A stretch of DNA of 64,000 nucleotides from Corticibacter populi (GTDB taxonomy: Bacteria; Pseudomonadota; Gammaproteobacteria; Burkholderiales; Burkholderiaceae_C), in contig NZ_SGWR01000003.1 in the NCBI RefSeq assembly GCF_004217315.1, positions 620,001-684,000 on the forward strand, given 5' to 3'. The notes beneath the pieces were generated by a model. The model had not been told where the DNA came from. It did no database searches and was given only the letters and a program-made list of their open reading frames with translations. Made by a program: the position numbers and the translations under genes. Shown piece by piece: positions 1 to 8,544 of the stretch. Every line of letters starts with the position of its first letter. Within the stretch, counting starts at the first letter, position 1.

Positions 1-1
1 T

Positions 2-460
2 GACCAGGCCATGCTGGCTGAGCGCATCGGCGATGTGCCGAGCATGGAGCGCATGCTGCGCACCATCATCCGCCGCTCGCCCGATTTCCACCATGCCTCG
101 AATGCGCTGGGCTACTCCTACGCCGACCGGGGCGTGCACCTGCGCGAGGCACGCCGGTTGATCGAAAAGGCCCTGCAGGCTGCGCCTGGCGATCCCTACA
201 TCACCGACAGCCTGGCTTGGCTGGAGTTTCGCGAAGGCAACCTGCCGCGCGCGCGCGAGTTGCTGCAACAGGCCTTTGGGCAGCAGCCCGACGCCGAGAT
301 CGCCGCGCATCTGGGCGAAGTGCTCTGGCAACTGCAGGAGCGCGACGCGGCGCGTGCCATCTGGGCCGAGGGCCTCAAGCTCAATCGCGACAACGCCACG
401 CTGCGTGAGACCGTGCAGCGCCTGGGAGCGGGCGAGCTGCTGCAGCAGGAGGCGCCGTGA
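2..460 (+). CDS. TPR-repeat protein, C-terminal fragment
   Basis: The reading frame is already open at the left edge, so only the last 152 residues are visible. The sequence is built of helical tetratricopeptide-like units: the blocks around NALGYSYADRG, ITDSLAWLEFREGNLPRAR and IAAHLGEVLWQLQERDAARA have the small/aromatic spacing of TPRs. In betaproteobacteria a TPR lipoprotein is commonly encoded directly upstream of lolB, and here the stop codon overlaps the lolB start, so the two are translationally coupled. The specific function is not visible. TPR proteins generally act as scaffolds for protein-protein contacts, and the signal peptide, if any, lies outside the window. Confidence 0.8.
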   Translation, partial: DQAMLAERIGDVPSMERMLRTIIRRSPDFHHASNALGYSYADRGVHLREARRLIEKALQAAPGDPYITDSLAWLEFREGNLPRARELLQQAFGQQPDAEIAAHLGEVLWQLQERDAARAIWAEGLKLNRDNATLRETVQRLGAGELLQQEAP

Positions 461-1035
461 TGCGTGTTGGCGATCGTGCTGGAAGCGCAGCGCTGGCACC
501 TGCGGCGGCCGGCTGGTCGCGCCGGCGCTGGCTGCGCACCGGGGTGGCCGCCGGTGGCGCGGTGCTGCTGGCGGGCTGTGAGCTGTTCGGGCCGCGCCGG
601 CCCTATGTGCTGCATCAGGGCATCTGGCGCGGCCGCATCTCCATTCACACCGAGGAAGAGCGCAGCGAATCCTATATTGCCAGCTTCTACCTGCGCGGCA
701 GTGCCGCACAGGGCGCGCTGGAGGTCTACAACCCGCTGGGCTCCATCATGGCCCGGCTGGAATGGAACGAGCGCCTGGCGCATCTGCGTGCCGGCTCGCA
801 GGAATATGCCGACGCCTCGTTGGATAACCTGGTCCGCGACGTGTTCGGCACGCCGATTCCGGTGCGTGCGCTGTTCGCCTGGCTCTCCGGGGATGCGGTG
901 GAGGAAGACGGCTGGCAGGTCGACCTGAGCCGTTACGGACGTGGTCGCATCGATGCGGTGCGCCAGCAGCCGCTGCCCGTGGCGCGCATGCGCATCGTGC
1001 TGCAGTCGGGCGATGGCGAGGAAGAGGTGCTGTGA
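460..1035 (+). CDS. lolB: Outer-membrane lipoprotein LolB
   Basis: LolB receives lipoproteins from the periplasmic carrier LolA and inserts them into the outer membrane. The 191-residue product has an N-terminal signal with the lipobox LLAGC (cleavage before a Cys followed by Glu), then the LolB beta-barrel-like body with LEVYNPLGSIMARL and the VRDVFGTPIPV and LFAWLSG segments expected in the family. The start used is the ATG at 460; a GTG at 457 is in frame and would add one residue. The arginine-rich SRRRWLRTG just before the hydrophobic stretch resembles a twin-arginine motif, which is unusual for LolB. The stop overlaps the start of ispE, a common betaproteobacterial coupling. Confidence 0.93.
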   Translation: MRVGDRAGSAALAPAAAGWSRRRWLRTGVAAGGAVLLAGCELFGPRRPYVLHQGIWRGRISIHTEEERSESYIASFYLRGSAAQGALEVYNPLGSIMARLEWNERLAHLRAGSQEYADASLDNLVRDVFGTPIPVRALFAWLSGDAVEEDGWQVDLSRYGRGRIDAVRQQPLPVARMRIVLQSGDGEEEVL

Positions 1036-1946
1036 CAGCAGCCTTGCCACCGGCCGCAGGCGCACCTTTGCATCTGCGCGATGTGTTGGCACCAGCCAAG
1101 CTGAACCTGTTCCTGCACATCACCGGTCGCCGCCCCGATGGCTACCACCTGCTGCAATCGGTTTTCGTGCTGATCGACTGGTGCGACGTGTTGCACTTCG
1201 AGACCCGCCCGCGCGATGCGCGCATCAGCCGCGAGGACCTGGGCGAGCCGCTGCCGGCCGAAGATCTGATCGTGCGGGCCGCGCGCGTCCTGCAGCAGGC
1301 CACCGGCTGCCGTCAGGGGGCGCACATCCAGATCGACAAGCGCATTCCGAGCCAGGCCGGCATGGGCGGCGGCTCTTCCGATGCGGCCAGCACGCTGATG
1401 GCCCTCAACCGCCTGTGGGGCCTGCACCTGGCGCCGGCCCAATTGCAGGCCATCGGCCTGCAATTGGGTGCCGATGTTCCCTTCTTCCTGGGTGGACACA
1501 ATGCCTGGGTGGAAGGAATTGGCGAGGCGATCACGCCCCTAGAGGGGGAGGCGGCATTGCCGCCAGCGCGCTTCCTCGTCGTCAAGCCGCCGGTGGGCCT
1601 GGCGACGGCGGAAATTTTTTCGCATCCGGCGCTGCAACGCGAAACAGATGCTGCTACAATCTCGCGCTTTACTGCTGCAGCGTATGGGTTCGGAAGAAAC
1701 GACCTGCAGCCTGTTGCAGAGTTGATCTGCCCGCCAGTTAAAAAAGTCATCGATTGGCTCAATGCTCGCGGATTTCATGCTAGAATGACAGGCTCAGGAA
1801 GCGCAGTGTTTGCAAGAATTCCTGAAGACTTTTCAAGTCTTCAACTGCAGGAAATCATTGCAGATGCAGAGCCGGACTGGCTGGTGCGGATATGCCAAGG
1901 GCTTTCCGTGCATCCCATGTGGGATCGGGCAGAAAACGGTTTTTGA
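1032..1946 (+). CDS. ispE: 4-diphosphocytidyl-2-C-methyl-D-erythritol kinase
   Basis: IspE phosphorylates CDP-methylerythritol with ATP in the cytoplasmic MEP pathway to isoprenoid precursors. The 304-residue protein belongs to the GHMP kinase family. The N-terminal substrate motif PAKLNLFLHITGRRPDGYH is present, as are the glycine-rich ATP loop GMGGGSSDAAS near residue 115 and the C-terminal GHMP motif MTGSGSAVFARI near residue 255. It starts at a GTG that overlaps the lolB stop codon by four bases, so the two genes are translationally coupled. A tRNA-Gln gene follows within 30 bp. Length and motifs are normal. Confidence 0.97.
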   Translation: MTAALPPAAGAPLHLRDVLAPAKLNLFLHITGRRPDGYHLLQSVFVLIDWCDVLHFETRPRDARISREDLGEPLPAEDLIVRAARVLQQATGCRQGAHIQIDKRIPSQAGMGGGSSDAASTLMALNRLWGLHLAPAQLQAIGLQLGADVPFFLGGHNAWVEGIGEAITPLEGEAALPPARFLVVKPPVGLATAEIFSHPALQRETDAATISRFTAAAYGFGRNDLQPVAELICPPVKKVIDWLNARGFHARMTGSGSAVFARIPEDFSSLQLQEIIADAEPDWLVRICQGLSVHPMWDRAENGF

Positions 1947-1973
1947 GACAGGACAATATGTCCTGTCTTGCGT

Positions 1974-2050
1974 AGGGGAGTCGCCAAGTTGGTTAAGGCA
2001 CCGGATTTTGATTCCGGCATTCGAGGGTTCGAATCCTTCCTCCCCTGCCA
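1974..2050 (+). tRNA. tRNA-Gln (anticodon TTG)
   Basis: A 77-nt cloverleaf with a 7-bp acceptor stem (AGGGGAG pairing with CTCCCCT), encoded 3' CCA, anticodon stem CCGGA/TCCGG with loop TTTTGAT placing anticodon TTG at 2008-2010, and the T-loop GGTTCGAATCC. It sits between ispE and prs, the usual betaproteobacterial position for this gene. Confidence 0.97.
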
Positions 2051-2155
2051 TTGATTGGCCTAGCTTTCATCCAATCACCTTCGCACAGGACGCGCAGCGT
2101 TTGCGTCTGTCACCGCTTTTGATCCGCTTTTATCCCCACGTACTGCGGCGGTCCC

Positions 2156-3133
2156 ATGAATTCCTGCAATCATCCCGACTTTCTGGTGTTTACCGGCAAT
2201 GCCAATCCGTGCATGGCCGAAGAGATCGCCACCCACCTTGGCATCAGTCTGGGAGCGGCCCATGTGGGCCGCTTTTCCGATGGTGAAGTGACCGTGGAGA
2301 TCAAGCAGAACGTTCGGGCGCGTGACGTGTTCGTGGTGCAGTCCACCTGTGCCCCGACCAACGAAAACCTGATGGAACTGCTGATCATGGTCGATGCGCT
2401 CAAGCGCGCTTCGGCCGAGCGAATCAGCGCCGTCATCCCGTATTTCGGCTATGCCCGCCAGGATCGCCGACCCCGCTCGACCCGCGTGCCGATCTCGGCC
2501 AAGGTGGTGGCCAATCTGCTGCAGACCGTCGGTGTGGCCCGCGTGCTCACCATGGACCTGCATGCCGACCAAATCCAGGGCTTTTTCGACATCCCGGTGG
2601 ACAACATCTATGCCTCGCCGGTGCTGCTCAATGACCTCGCGCAGAAGCAGTACGAGGATTTGATCGTCGTCTCCCCCGACGTCGGCGGCGTGGTGCGTGC
2701 CCGTGCGCTGGCCAAGGAGCTCGGCTGCGATCTGGCTATCATCGACAAGCGCCGCCCCAAGGCCAATGTCAGCGAGGTGATGAACGTCATCGGCGACATC
2801 GACGGGCGCAATTGCGTGGTGATGGACGACATGATCGATACCGCCGGCACGCTGGTCAAGGCTGCCGAGGTGCTCAAGGAGCGTGGTGCCAAGAGTGTGC
2901 ACGCCTATTGCACCCACCCGATCTTTTCGGGTCCGGCCATCGACCGCATCTCCGGCGGCGACGCGCTCGATGAGGTCGTCGTCACCAACACGATTCCGCT
3001 TTCCGAGGCGGCGCGCGCCTGCAGCAAGATCCGGCAGTTGTCGGTGGCACCGCTGATCGCCGAGACCATCCAGCGCATCGCGCGTGGCGACTCGGTGATG
3101 AGCCTGTTCCAGGAAGACCACGCGTCGTCCTGA
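2156..3133 (+). CDS. prs: Ribose-phosphate pyrophosphokinase (PRPP synthetase)
   Basis: Prs makes 5-phosphoribosyl-1-pyrophosphate from ribose 5-phosphate and ATP, feeding purine, pyrimidine, histidine, tryptophan and NAD synthesis. The 325-residue protein is full length for class I enzymes. It has the ATP/flexible-loop segment [20 protein letters not shown] near residues 95-114, the metal and ribose-phosphate region [17 protein letters not shown], and the PRPP-binding loop [12 protein letters not shown] near residue 223. It lies just after tRNA-Gln and just before rplY, which is the conserved arrangement. Confidence 0.98.
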   Translation: MNSCNHPDFLVFTGNANPCMAEEIATHLGISLGAAHVGRFSDGEVTVEIKQNVRARDVFVVQSTCAPTNENLMELLIMVDALKRASAERISAVIPYFGYARQDRRPRSTRVPISAKVVANLLQTVGVARVLTMDLHADQIQGFFDIPVDNIYASPVLLNDLAQKQYEDLIVVSPDVGGVVRARALAKELGCDLAIIDKRRPKANVSEVMNVIGDIDGRNCVVMDDMIDTAGTLVKAAEVLKERGAKSVHAYCTHPIFSGPAIDRISGGDALDEVVVTNTIPLSEAARACSKIRQLSVAPLIAETIQRIARGDSVMSLFQEDHASS

Positions 3134-3238
3134 GCGCATCATTTTTTCAGTGGCATGGCCTGAGGCACACCGCCTTGGGCCATGTTGTTTCAACCGGAGC
3201 GGAGCTGGTCGCGGCCCGCCCCAGACAGGAGAGAAGAC

Positions 3239-3850
3239 ATGCAAATCAATGCATTCAAGCGTGAAAAGCAGGGCACGGGTGCGAGCCGCCGTCTGCGCAA
3301 TTCGGGCCGCACGCCCGGCATCATCTACGGTGGCTCGGCCGAGCCGCAATTGATCGAGTTCGATCACAACCCGCTGTGGTTTGCGCTGCAGAAGGAAGCC
3401 TTCCACTCCAGCGTGCTGGATCTGGAGGTCGACGGCAGCCAACAGAAAGTGCTGCTGCGCGACGTGCAGTACCACCCGTACAAGCAGCTGGTGCTGCACG
3501 TGGATTTCCAGCGCGTCGACGAGCGCACCCGCCTGCACATGAGCGTGCCGCTGCACTTCGTGAACGCCGAGGAATCGCCGGCCGTCAAGGATGATGGTCA
3601 GCTGCTCAACGTGGTCACCACCGAAATCGAGGTCAGCTGCATGCCGGCCGATCTGCCCGAAGCCATCACGGTCGATCTGGGCGGCCTGAAGAAGAACGCC
3701 GTGGTGCGCCTGCGCGATGTCAAGCTGCCGCGTGGCGTGGCTGCCTCCAAGCGCCTGCTGGCCATCAACCCGGTGCTCGCTTCCGTTGCGCCGGCTCCGG
3801 CTGAGGAAGCTGCCGCGTCTGCCGCGACGGAAGAACCCGCCGCCGAGTGA
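3239..3850 (+). CDS. rplY: 50S ribosomal protein L25 (general stress protein Ctc type)
   Basis: L25 binds 5S rRNA in the large ribosomal subunit. This is the long Ctc form, 203 residues: an N-terminal L25 domain (IKR-like start, [28 protein letters not shown]) followed by the TL5/Ctc C-terminal beta domain ([35 protein letters not shown]). The tail is Ala/Glu-rich and low in complexity. The frame extends upstream to 3182, but the ATG at 3239 has the ribosome-binding site AGGAGAG at 3227-3233 and gives the expected family N-terminus. A strong intrinsic terminator follows. Confidence 0.96.
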   Translation: MQINAFKREKQGTGASRRLRNSGRTPGIIYGGSAEPQLIEFDHNPLWFALQKEAFHSSVLDLEVDGSQQKVLLRDVQYHPYKQLVLHVDFQRVDERTRLHMSVPLHFVNAEESPAVKDDGQLLNVVTTEIEVSCMPADLPEAITVDLGGLKKNAVVRLRDVKLPRGVAASKRLLAINPVLASVAPAPAEEAAASAATEEPAAE

Positions 3851-3936
3851 TGTGCCCTGCGCTGATGCGCGCAGTGACGATGCCGATGTGCCGCATGCCG
3901 CTCGCGTGCATGGGGCATGTCCCCCAGGCATCCCGC

Positions 3937-3974
3937 AAAAGGCCTGTCGTTGACGAGACGACAGGCTTTTTTTT
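3937..3974 (+). terminator. Rho-independent terminator after rplY
   Basis: GCCTGTCGT (3942-3950) pairs with ACGACAGGC (3958-3966) across a 7-nt loop and is followed by eight T residues (3967-3974), with an A-run upstream of the stem. It separates the prs-rplY transcript from pth. Confidence 0.93.
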
Positions 3975-4090
3975 GTCACAGGGTACCCATGGTGCCACGC
4001 GGCACGGCAAAGCCGGCGGTGCCAAAGAATGCCAGCCACCATGGCTGCTGGCGGTGCGGTACCAGTCCGGTTTGGCGATAATGCCCGCAT

Positions 4091-4666
4091 ATGCTGAAAC
4101 TACTGGTTGGCCTGGGCAATCCCGGGCCTGAATACGCACAGACCCGCCACAACGCGGGCTTTTGGTGGATCGATGCCTTGGCGGCGCGCCATGGTGCCCG
4201 GCTGGCGCCGGAGAAGGGCTACTTTGGCCTGGTCGGCAAGGCGCAGGTGGCAGGCCAGCCGCTGTGGCTGCTCGAGCCGATGACCTTCATGAACCGCTCG
4301 GGGCAGGCCGTGGCGGCGCTGGCGCGCTTCTACCGCATCGAGCCCGAGCAGATCCTGGTGGTGCATGACGAGCTGGATCTGCTGCCCGGGGACGTGCGGC
4401 TCAAGCAGGGTGGCAGCCACGCCGGACACAATGGGCTCAAGGACATCCAGGCGCAGTTGGGCTCGGCGGCCTTCTGGCGCTTGCGCATCGGCATTGGCCA
4501 TCCCGGTGTGAAGTCCGAAGTGATCAATTGGGTGCTGCGCAAGCCGCCAGCCGACGAGCGCGCGGCCATCGACGCGGCCTGCGACCGTTCGCAGCAGGTG
4601 CTGGAGCACCTCGTTGCTGGCGAGTGGGAGGCGGCCAAGCGGGGCCTGCATGCACCGGCCGCATGA
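4091..4666 (+). CDS. pth: Peptidyl-tRNA hydrolase
   Basis: Pth releases tRNA from peptidyl-tRNAs that drop off the ribosome. The 191-residue protein has the family motifs in order: [18 protein letters not shown] with the catalytic His near residue 20, the MNRSGQAV substrate loop, HDELDLLPG with the conserved Asp, and [12 protein letters not shown]. Length is standard. It follows rplY after the terminator, in conserved betaproteobacterial order. The start at 4091 gives the canonical [13 protein letters not shown]-terminus. Confidence 0.97.
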   Translation: MLKLLVGLGNPGPEYAQTRHNAGFWWIDALAARHGARLAPEKGYFGLVGKAQVAGQPLWLLEPMTFMNRSGQAVAALARFYRIEPEQILVVHDELDLLPGDVRLKQGGSHAGHNGLKDIQAQLGSAAFWRLRIGIGHPGVKSEVINWVLRKPPADERAAIDAACDRSQQVLEHLVAGEWEAAKRGLHAPAA

Positions 4667-4728
4667 GGCGGCGAGAGGACTCTTTGCAATCGCACGCGCT
4701 TCCTTCACATCGAAACGAAAGCCGCTCC

Positions 4729-6630
4729 ATGGAAAAAAGCAAGTACCCGGCCCAGCCGCTCACCGAATCCATCGACACCCAGGCGGGTGCACATGGTCTG
4801 GGCGGCAGCATTGCGCTGGAGACCGGCCAGGGTGATGGCGTCCAACCGCAGGTTGCGCATTTCAGCGGCCCGCTCGACTGGCTGCATGTGGTGCAGTGGC
4901 TGCATGCGGCCGAGCTGATCTCGCCCGAGGAGGCGCAGCGCACCATTGCGCGCTTTTCGCGGGCCGAGAGTTCGCAGAACCCGCTGGTACGGCTGGCTGG
5001 CATTGCCCTGCAGCGTGCCGACGGGGCAGGCACACTCAGTCTCGATGACCTGGCGGAATTCGTGGCGCGCCGCGCCGGCATGGAGTGCGTGCGCATCGAC
5101 CCGCTCAAGGCGGATGTGGGGCGCGTGGCCGAGGTGATGAGCGCGGCCTACGCCAGCCGCTACGGCGTGCTGCCGCTGCAGGTGCAGCCGCGCGAGGTGG
5201 TGATTGCCACCTGCGAGCCCTTCATCACTGACTGGGTGCCAGAGATCGAGCGCCAGGTGCGCCGCTCGGTGCGGCTGGTGATGACCAATCCGCTCGACCT
5301 CAAACGCTATATTGGCGAGTTCTACGCACTGGCCAGCTCGATCAGCTCGGCGCAGAAGAGCAGCAGCAGCGCTGGCGGCTCGCTGGCGAGCTTCGAGCAG
5401 TTGGTGGAACTGGGCCGCTCCAATCGCCAGCTCGATGCCAATGACCAGGGCGTGGTGCGGGTGGTCGAGTGGCTGTGGGAGTATGCGTTCGACCAGCGCG
5501 CCAGCGACATCCATCTGGAGCCGCGCCGCGAGCAGGGCGCCATCCGCTTCCGCATCGATGGCGTGCTGCACACCGTCTACCAGATGCCGATCGGTGTGCT
5601 CAACGCGATGATCGCGCGCATCAAGCTGCTCGGCCGCATCGACGTGGTGGAAAAGCGCCGTCCGCAGGACGGCCGCATCAAGACCCGCAACCCGCGTGGC
5701 GATGAGATCGAGATGCGTCTCTCGACGCTGCCAACCGCCTTCGGCGAGAAGATGGTGATGCGCATCTTCGATCCGGACACCACCATCAAGAACCTCGGCG
5801 ACCTGGGTTTTTCCAGCCACGATGCGAAGCGCTGGGAGCAACTCGTCAAGCGCCCGCACGGCATCATCCTGGTCACCGGGCCGACCGGCTCGGGCAAGAC
5901 CACCACGCTGTACTCGACGCTCAAGCGCCTGGCCACCGACGAGGTCAACGTCAGCACCATCGAAGACCCGATCGAGATGATCGAGCCGGCCTTCAACCAG
6001 ACCCAGGTGCAGCCGCAGATCGACTTCGGCTTTGCCGAGGGCCTGCGCGCGCTGATGCGCCAGGACCCGGACATCATCATGGTCGGCGAGATCCGCGACC
6101 TGGAAACCGCCGAGATGGCCATCCAGGCGGCGCTCACCGGGCACCTGGTGTTCTCCACCCTGCACACCAACGACGCGCCTTCGGCCATCACCCGCCTGAT
6201 GGAACTGGGCGTGCCGGCTTACCTGATCAATGCCACCCTGCTGGGCGTGCTGGCGCAGCGGCTGGTGCGCACGCTGTGCCCGAGCTGCAAGCAGCCGGAT
6301 CTCCAGTTCGACCTGCACACCCTGGAGGAGGCCGTACGGCCCTGGAAGATCAACCTCGCCGAGAAAAGCTGCTCGGCCTACAAGCCGGTGGGCTGCATCG
6401 CCTGCCGCATGAGCGGCTACCGCGGGCGCCTGGGCCTGTATGAGTTGCTCACCGTCAATGAGGCAGTGCGCGACCAGATCCACCAGAAGCTCAGCCTGCC
6501 GATCCTGCGCCGCGAGGCGGTGGCCGCCGGCATGCGGCCATTGCGCCTGGGCGGCGCCCAGCGCATCGCCGATGGCACGACCACGCTGGAAGAGATCCTG
6601 CTGGCGACGCCCGCGCCCAGCCAGGGTTGA
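4729..6630 (+). CDS. GspE/PulE/PilB-family secretion or pilus assembly ATPase
   Basis: A 633-residue traffic ATPase of the type II secretion/type IV pilus extension family. It has an N-terminal MshEN-like domain (about residues 100-200), a Ser-rich linker, and the C-terminal motor domain. The motor domain carries Walker A GPTGSGKTTT near residue 383, the Asp-box IEDPIE, Walker B DPDIIMVGEIRD and the His-box LVFSTLHTNDA, then a four-cysteine zinc motif (CPSC and CIAC) before the conserved RGRLGLYELL. The frame extends upstream into pth; the ATG at 4729 starts after the pth stop and gives a plausible N-terminus. No other secretion or pilus genes lie in the window, so I cannot decide between GspE and PilB. 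Confidence 0.88.
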   Translation: MEKSKYPAQPLTESIDTQAGAHGLGGSIALETGQGDGVQPQVAHFSGPLDWLHVVQWLHAAELISPEEAQRTIARFSRAESSQNPLVRLAGIALQRADGAGTLSLDDLAEFVARRAGMECVRIDPLKADVGRVAEVMSAAYASRYGVLPLQVQPREVVIATCEPFITDWVPEIERQVRRSVRLVMTNPLDLKRYIGEFYALASSISSAQKSSSSAGGSLASFEQLVELGRSNRQLDANDQGVVRVVEWLWEYAFDQRASDIHLEPRREQGAIRFRIDGVLHTVYQMPIGVLNAMIARIKLLGRIDVVEKRRPQDGRIKTRNPRGDEIEMRLSTLPTAFGEKMVMRIFDPDTTIKNLGDLGFSSHDAKRWEQLVKRPHGIILVTGPTGSGKTTTLYSTLKRLATDEVNVSTIEDPIEMIEPAFNQTQVQPQIDFGFAEGLRALMRQDPDIIMVGEIRDLETAEMAIQAALTGHLVFSTLHTNDAPSAITRLMELGVPAYLINATLLGVLAQRLVRTLCPSCKQPDLQFDLHTLEEAVRPWKINLAEKSCSAYKPVGCIACRMSGYRGRLGLYELLTVNEAVRDQIHQKLSLPILRREAVAAGMRPLRLGGAQRIADGTTTLEEILLATPAPSQG

Positions 6631-6681
6631 GAACCTGTTGATCTCCTGCGTGCCCCGCGAAAAGATCGTCAACAGGTTCTG
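6628..6681. repeat. Dispersed GAACCTGTT element, copy 1
   Basis: A perfect 12-bp inverted repeat, AGAACCTGTTGA (6630-6641) and TCAACAGGTTCT (6669-6680), immediately follows the stop codon of the ATPase gene; the TGA itself merges into the element. It lies between convergent genes and can fold into a hairpin, so it may act as a bidirectional terminator or a REP-like element. A copy in the opposite orientation is at 44780-44881. Confidence 0.75.
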
Positions 6682-6695
6682 ATACCACCGCTTCG

Positions 6696-7628
6696 CTACG
6701 CAGTTTGGCGCTGCTGCTCCAACTGCAGCCAGTGCCGGGCCATGGCCTCGCGCGTGGCCACCCAGGCGGGTTGCCGCTGTGCCTGGGCCTGCACATGCTG
6801 CAGGATCCGGTCGAGCGCGCGGATGCGCGCCGGGCGCCCCAGAATGCGCGTGTGCAGGCCGATGGTCAAGAGGCGCGGCGCCTGCCGCGCTTCCTCCTGC
6901 AGCACCTCGATGGCTTCGATCACATAGCGGGCGAAGTCGTCGGCCTGCACGAAGGCGCCCTGGCCGAAGAAACGCATGTCATTGGTGTCAAAGGCATAGG
7001 GCAGGATCACATAGGGACTGCCGTCGCCGCGCCGCATGGTGCAGGGCACCTCGCCGCCATAGTCGTTGCTGTCGTACAGAAAGCCCAGCTCCTGGAGCAG
7101 CGTGCGGGTTCGCAGCGACGCTGACGACTTGCAATGCCAGCCAGTTGGACGCCGGCCCCAGTGGCGCCCGATGCTGTCCATGGTGCGAAGAATGGTGGCG
7201 CGTTCGGTGGCCTCGTCCATATGCGCGGGCGATTCCCAGCGCCAGCCATGGCCGCACAGCTCCCAGTCATGGGCAAGCGCATCCGCGGTCACCCACGGTG
7301 TGTGCTCGAGCGCGCGGCCGCAGACGTTGAGCGTCAGCGGCAGACCGTGCGCGATGAAGCGGCTGGCGATGCGTGCATAACCGGCCCGAGCGCCATATTC
7401 GAAGTGAGTCTGCATGCACAGGTCGGGCACGTCGGCGATGGCGTGGGTGACTTCGTGCACCGCCTCGTTGATGGAGTCACCCGCGCCAATGGCCAGCTCG
7501 GCCCCTTCCTCGATGTTCAGCACGAACGAGATGGCCAGCCCGCGCCCGCCGGGCCAGCGCCAGTCCAGTTGCTGTGCCTGCGGCGCAAAGCGCCGGAGAA
7601 GTTCGGAGTCGGGGTTGGTGGGTGTCAT
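6696..7628 (-). CDS. Polysaccharide-deacetylase-fold amidohydrolase, PuuE/imidase-like
   Basis: A 310-residue protein of the NodB-fold subgroup that contains PuuE-type allantoinases and bacterial cyclic-imide hydrolases. It shows the subgroup signatures FVLNIEEGAELAI, the GHGWRWESPAHM histidine motif, GWHCKSSASLRTRTLLQELGFLYDSNDYGGEVPC, and PYAFDTNDMRFF. This fold removes acyl groups or opens cyclic amides with a metal centre. The start at 7628 gives MTPTNPDSELLRRF and has AAAGG upstream; the frame continues further upstream without support. It diverges from the hydratase gene at 7745 and lies near a hydantoinase, an amidase and a TRAP transporter, which favours a ring-opening role over polysaccharide work. 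The true substrate is not visible. Confidence 0.82.
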   Translation of the reverse strand: MTPTNPDSELLRRFAPQAQQLDWRWPGGRGLAISFVLNIEEGAELAIGAGDSINEAVHEVTHAIADVPDLCMQTHFEYGARAGYARIASRFIAHGLPLTLNVCGRALEHTPWVTADALAHDWELCGHGWRWESPAHMDEATERATILRTMDSIGRHWGRRPTGWHCKSSASLRTRTLLQELGFLYDSNDYGGEVPCTMRRGDGSPYVILPYAFDTNDMRFFGQGAFVQADDFARYVIEAIEVLQEEARQAPRLLTIGLHTRILGRPARIRALDRILQHVQAQAQRQPAWVATREAMARHWLQLEQQRQTA

Positions 7629-7744
7629 GGTGCGAACCTTTCGGAAACAGCTGCTGAGCGAGGAGCGGTCTGCGGCACAATCGCGCAGGTGCCGCGGCCT
7701 TCTCTGGGAAGGCCGTGGGTTGGGAACGGTTTTTGGGGAGATCC

Positions 7745-8521
7745 ATGGGAATGACGGCGCAAGTCGAACAGATGGTGCAGCTGCTCTGCGCAGCGCGCGA
7801 ACAAGGCCGGCAGGCCGATGCGAGTGGATTGGAGCTGACATTGCAGGGTGCGGATGATGCGTATGCGGTGCAGGACGCCGTGGCGCAGCGGCTCGCCTGG
7901 TGGCAGAAGGACGCGGCCCCGATGCATTGGAAGGCCGGTGGCCCCGGCCGCGCTGCGGCGCTGGTGCATGCGCCGCTGCCGCCAGGCGGCGTCTGGCCCA
8001 GCCCGGCCGATGCACGGCACTGGCCGGCGCACGTGCATGGCATCGAGGCGGAGATCGCGCTGCGGCTCGGCCAGGCGGTAACGCCCGCGCAGGCGCAGCA
8101 TCTGGATCATGCGCAGGCCACCGAGCTGGTCGATGCCATGGCGGTGGCCATCGAACTGGTGGATTTCCGCTGGCAGCAGCAGGCCGGTGCGAACGAATGG
8201 CTCAAGCTCGCCGATCTGCAGTCCCATGGCGCGCTGGTGCTCGGCCCATGGGTGCCGTTCGAGGCGCGTGACTGGCAGGCCCAGGTCTGCCGTGTGCGCA
8301 TCGGCTCGCAACCGCTCATCGAGCGGCAAGGGACGCATTCGCTGCAGGATCCGGCCTGGCTGCTGCCGCAATGGCTGGTTCATGCCACGCAGCGTTTTGG
8401 CACGCTGGCAGCGGGCACGGTGGTGACCACCGGCACCTGGATCGGCATGCCATGGGCGCAACCGGGCGATCTGGTCGAGGCCAGCTTCGACGGCATTGGC
8501 TCCGCTCTGGTGCAGCTGTGA
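7745..8521 (+). CDS. 2-keto-4-pentenoate hydratase/fumarylacetoacetate hydrolase-family protein
   Basis: A 258-residue member of the MhpD-like branch of the FAH family, usually hydratases or decarboxylases acting on 2-oxo acids in the cytoplasm. Visible family segments are HVHGIEAEIALRLG near residue 97, with metal-ligand acidic residues, VDAMAVAIELVDFRW, KLADLQSHGALVLGPWVPF, and the C-terminal GTVVTTGTWIGM. A GGGGAG ribosome-binding site ends at 7740. ATG 7745 and ATG 7751 are both possible starts, and the first is used. It is convergent with the amidase gene across only 23 bp. It probably belongs to the surrounding catabolic island, but its substrate is unknown. Confidence 0.8.
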   Translation: MGMTAQVEQMVQLLCAAREQGRQADASGLELTLQGADDAYAVQDAVAQRLAWWQKDAAPMHWKAGGPGRAAALVHAPLPPGGVWPSPADARHWPAHVHGIEAEIALRLGQAVTPAQAQHLDHAQATELVDAMAVAIELVDFRWQQQAGANEWLKLADLQSHGALVLGPWVPFEARDWQAQVCRVRIGSQPLIERQGTHSLQDPAWLLPQWLVHATQRFGTLAAGTVVTTGTWIGMPWAQPGDLVEASFDGIGSALVQL

Positions 8522-8544
8522 GCAGCAGGGGCTGCCGGGGCTGA

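Noticed and set aside
2075-4090. Long minus-strand open frame opposite prs and rplY
   Set aside because: It covers two genes with clear products and a terminator; the translation is His/Gln-rich and unlike any protein family.
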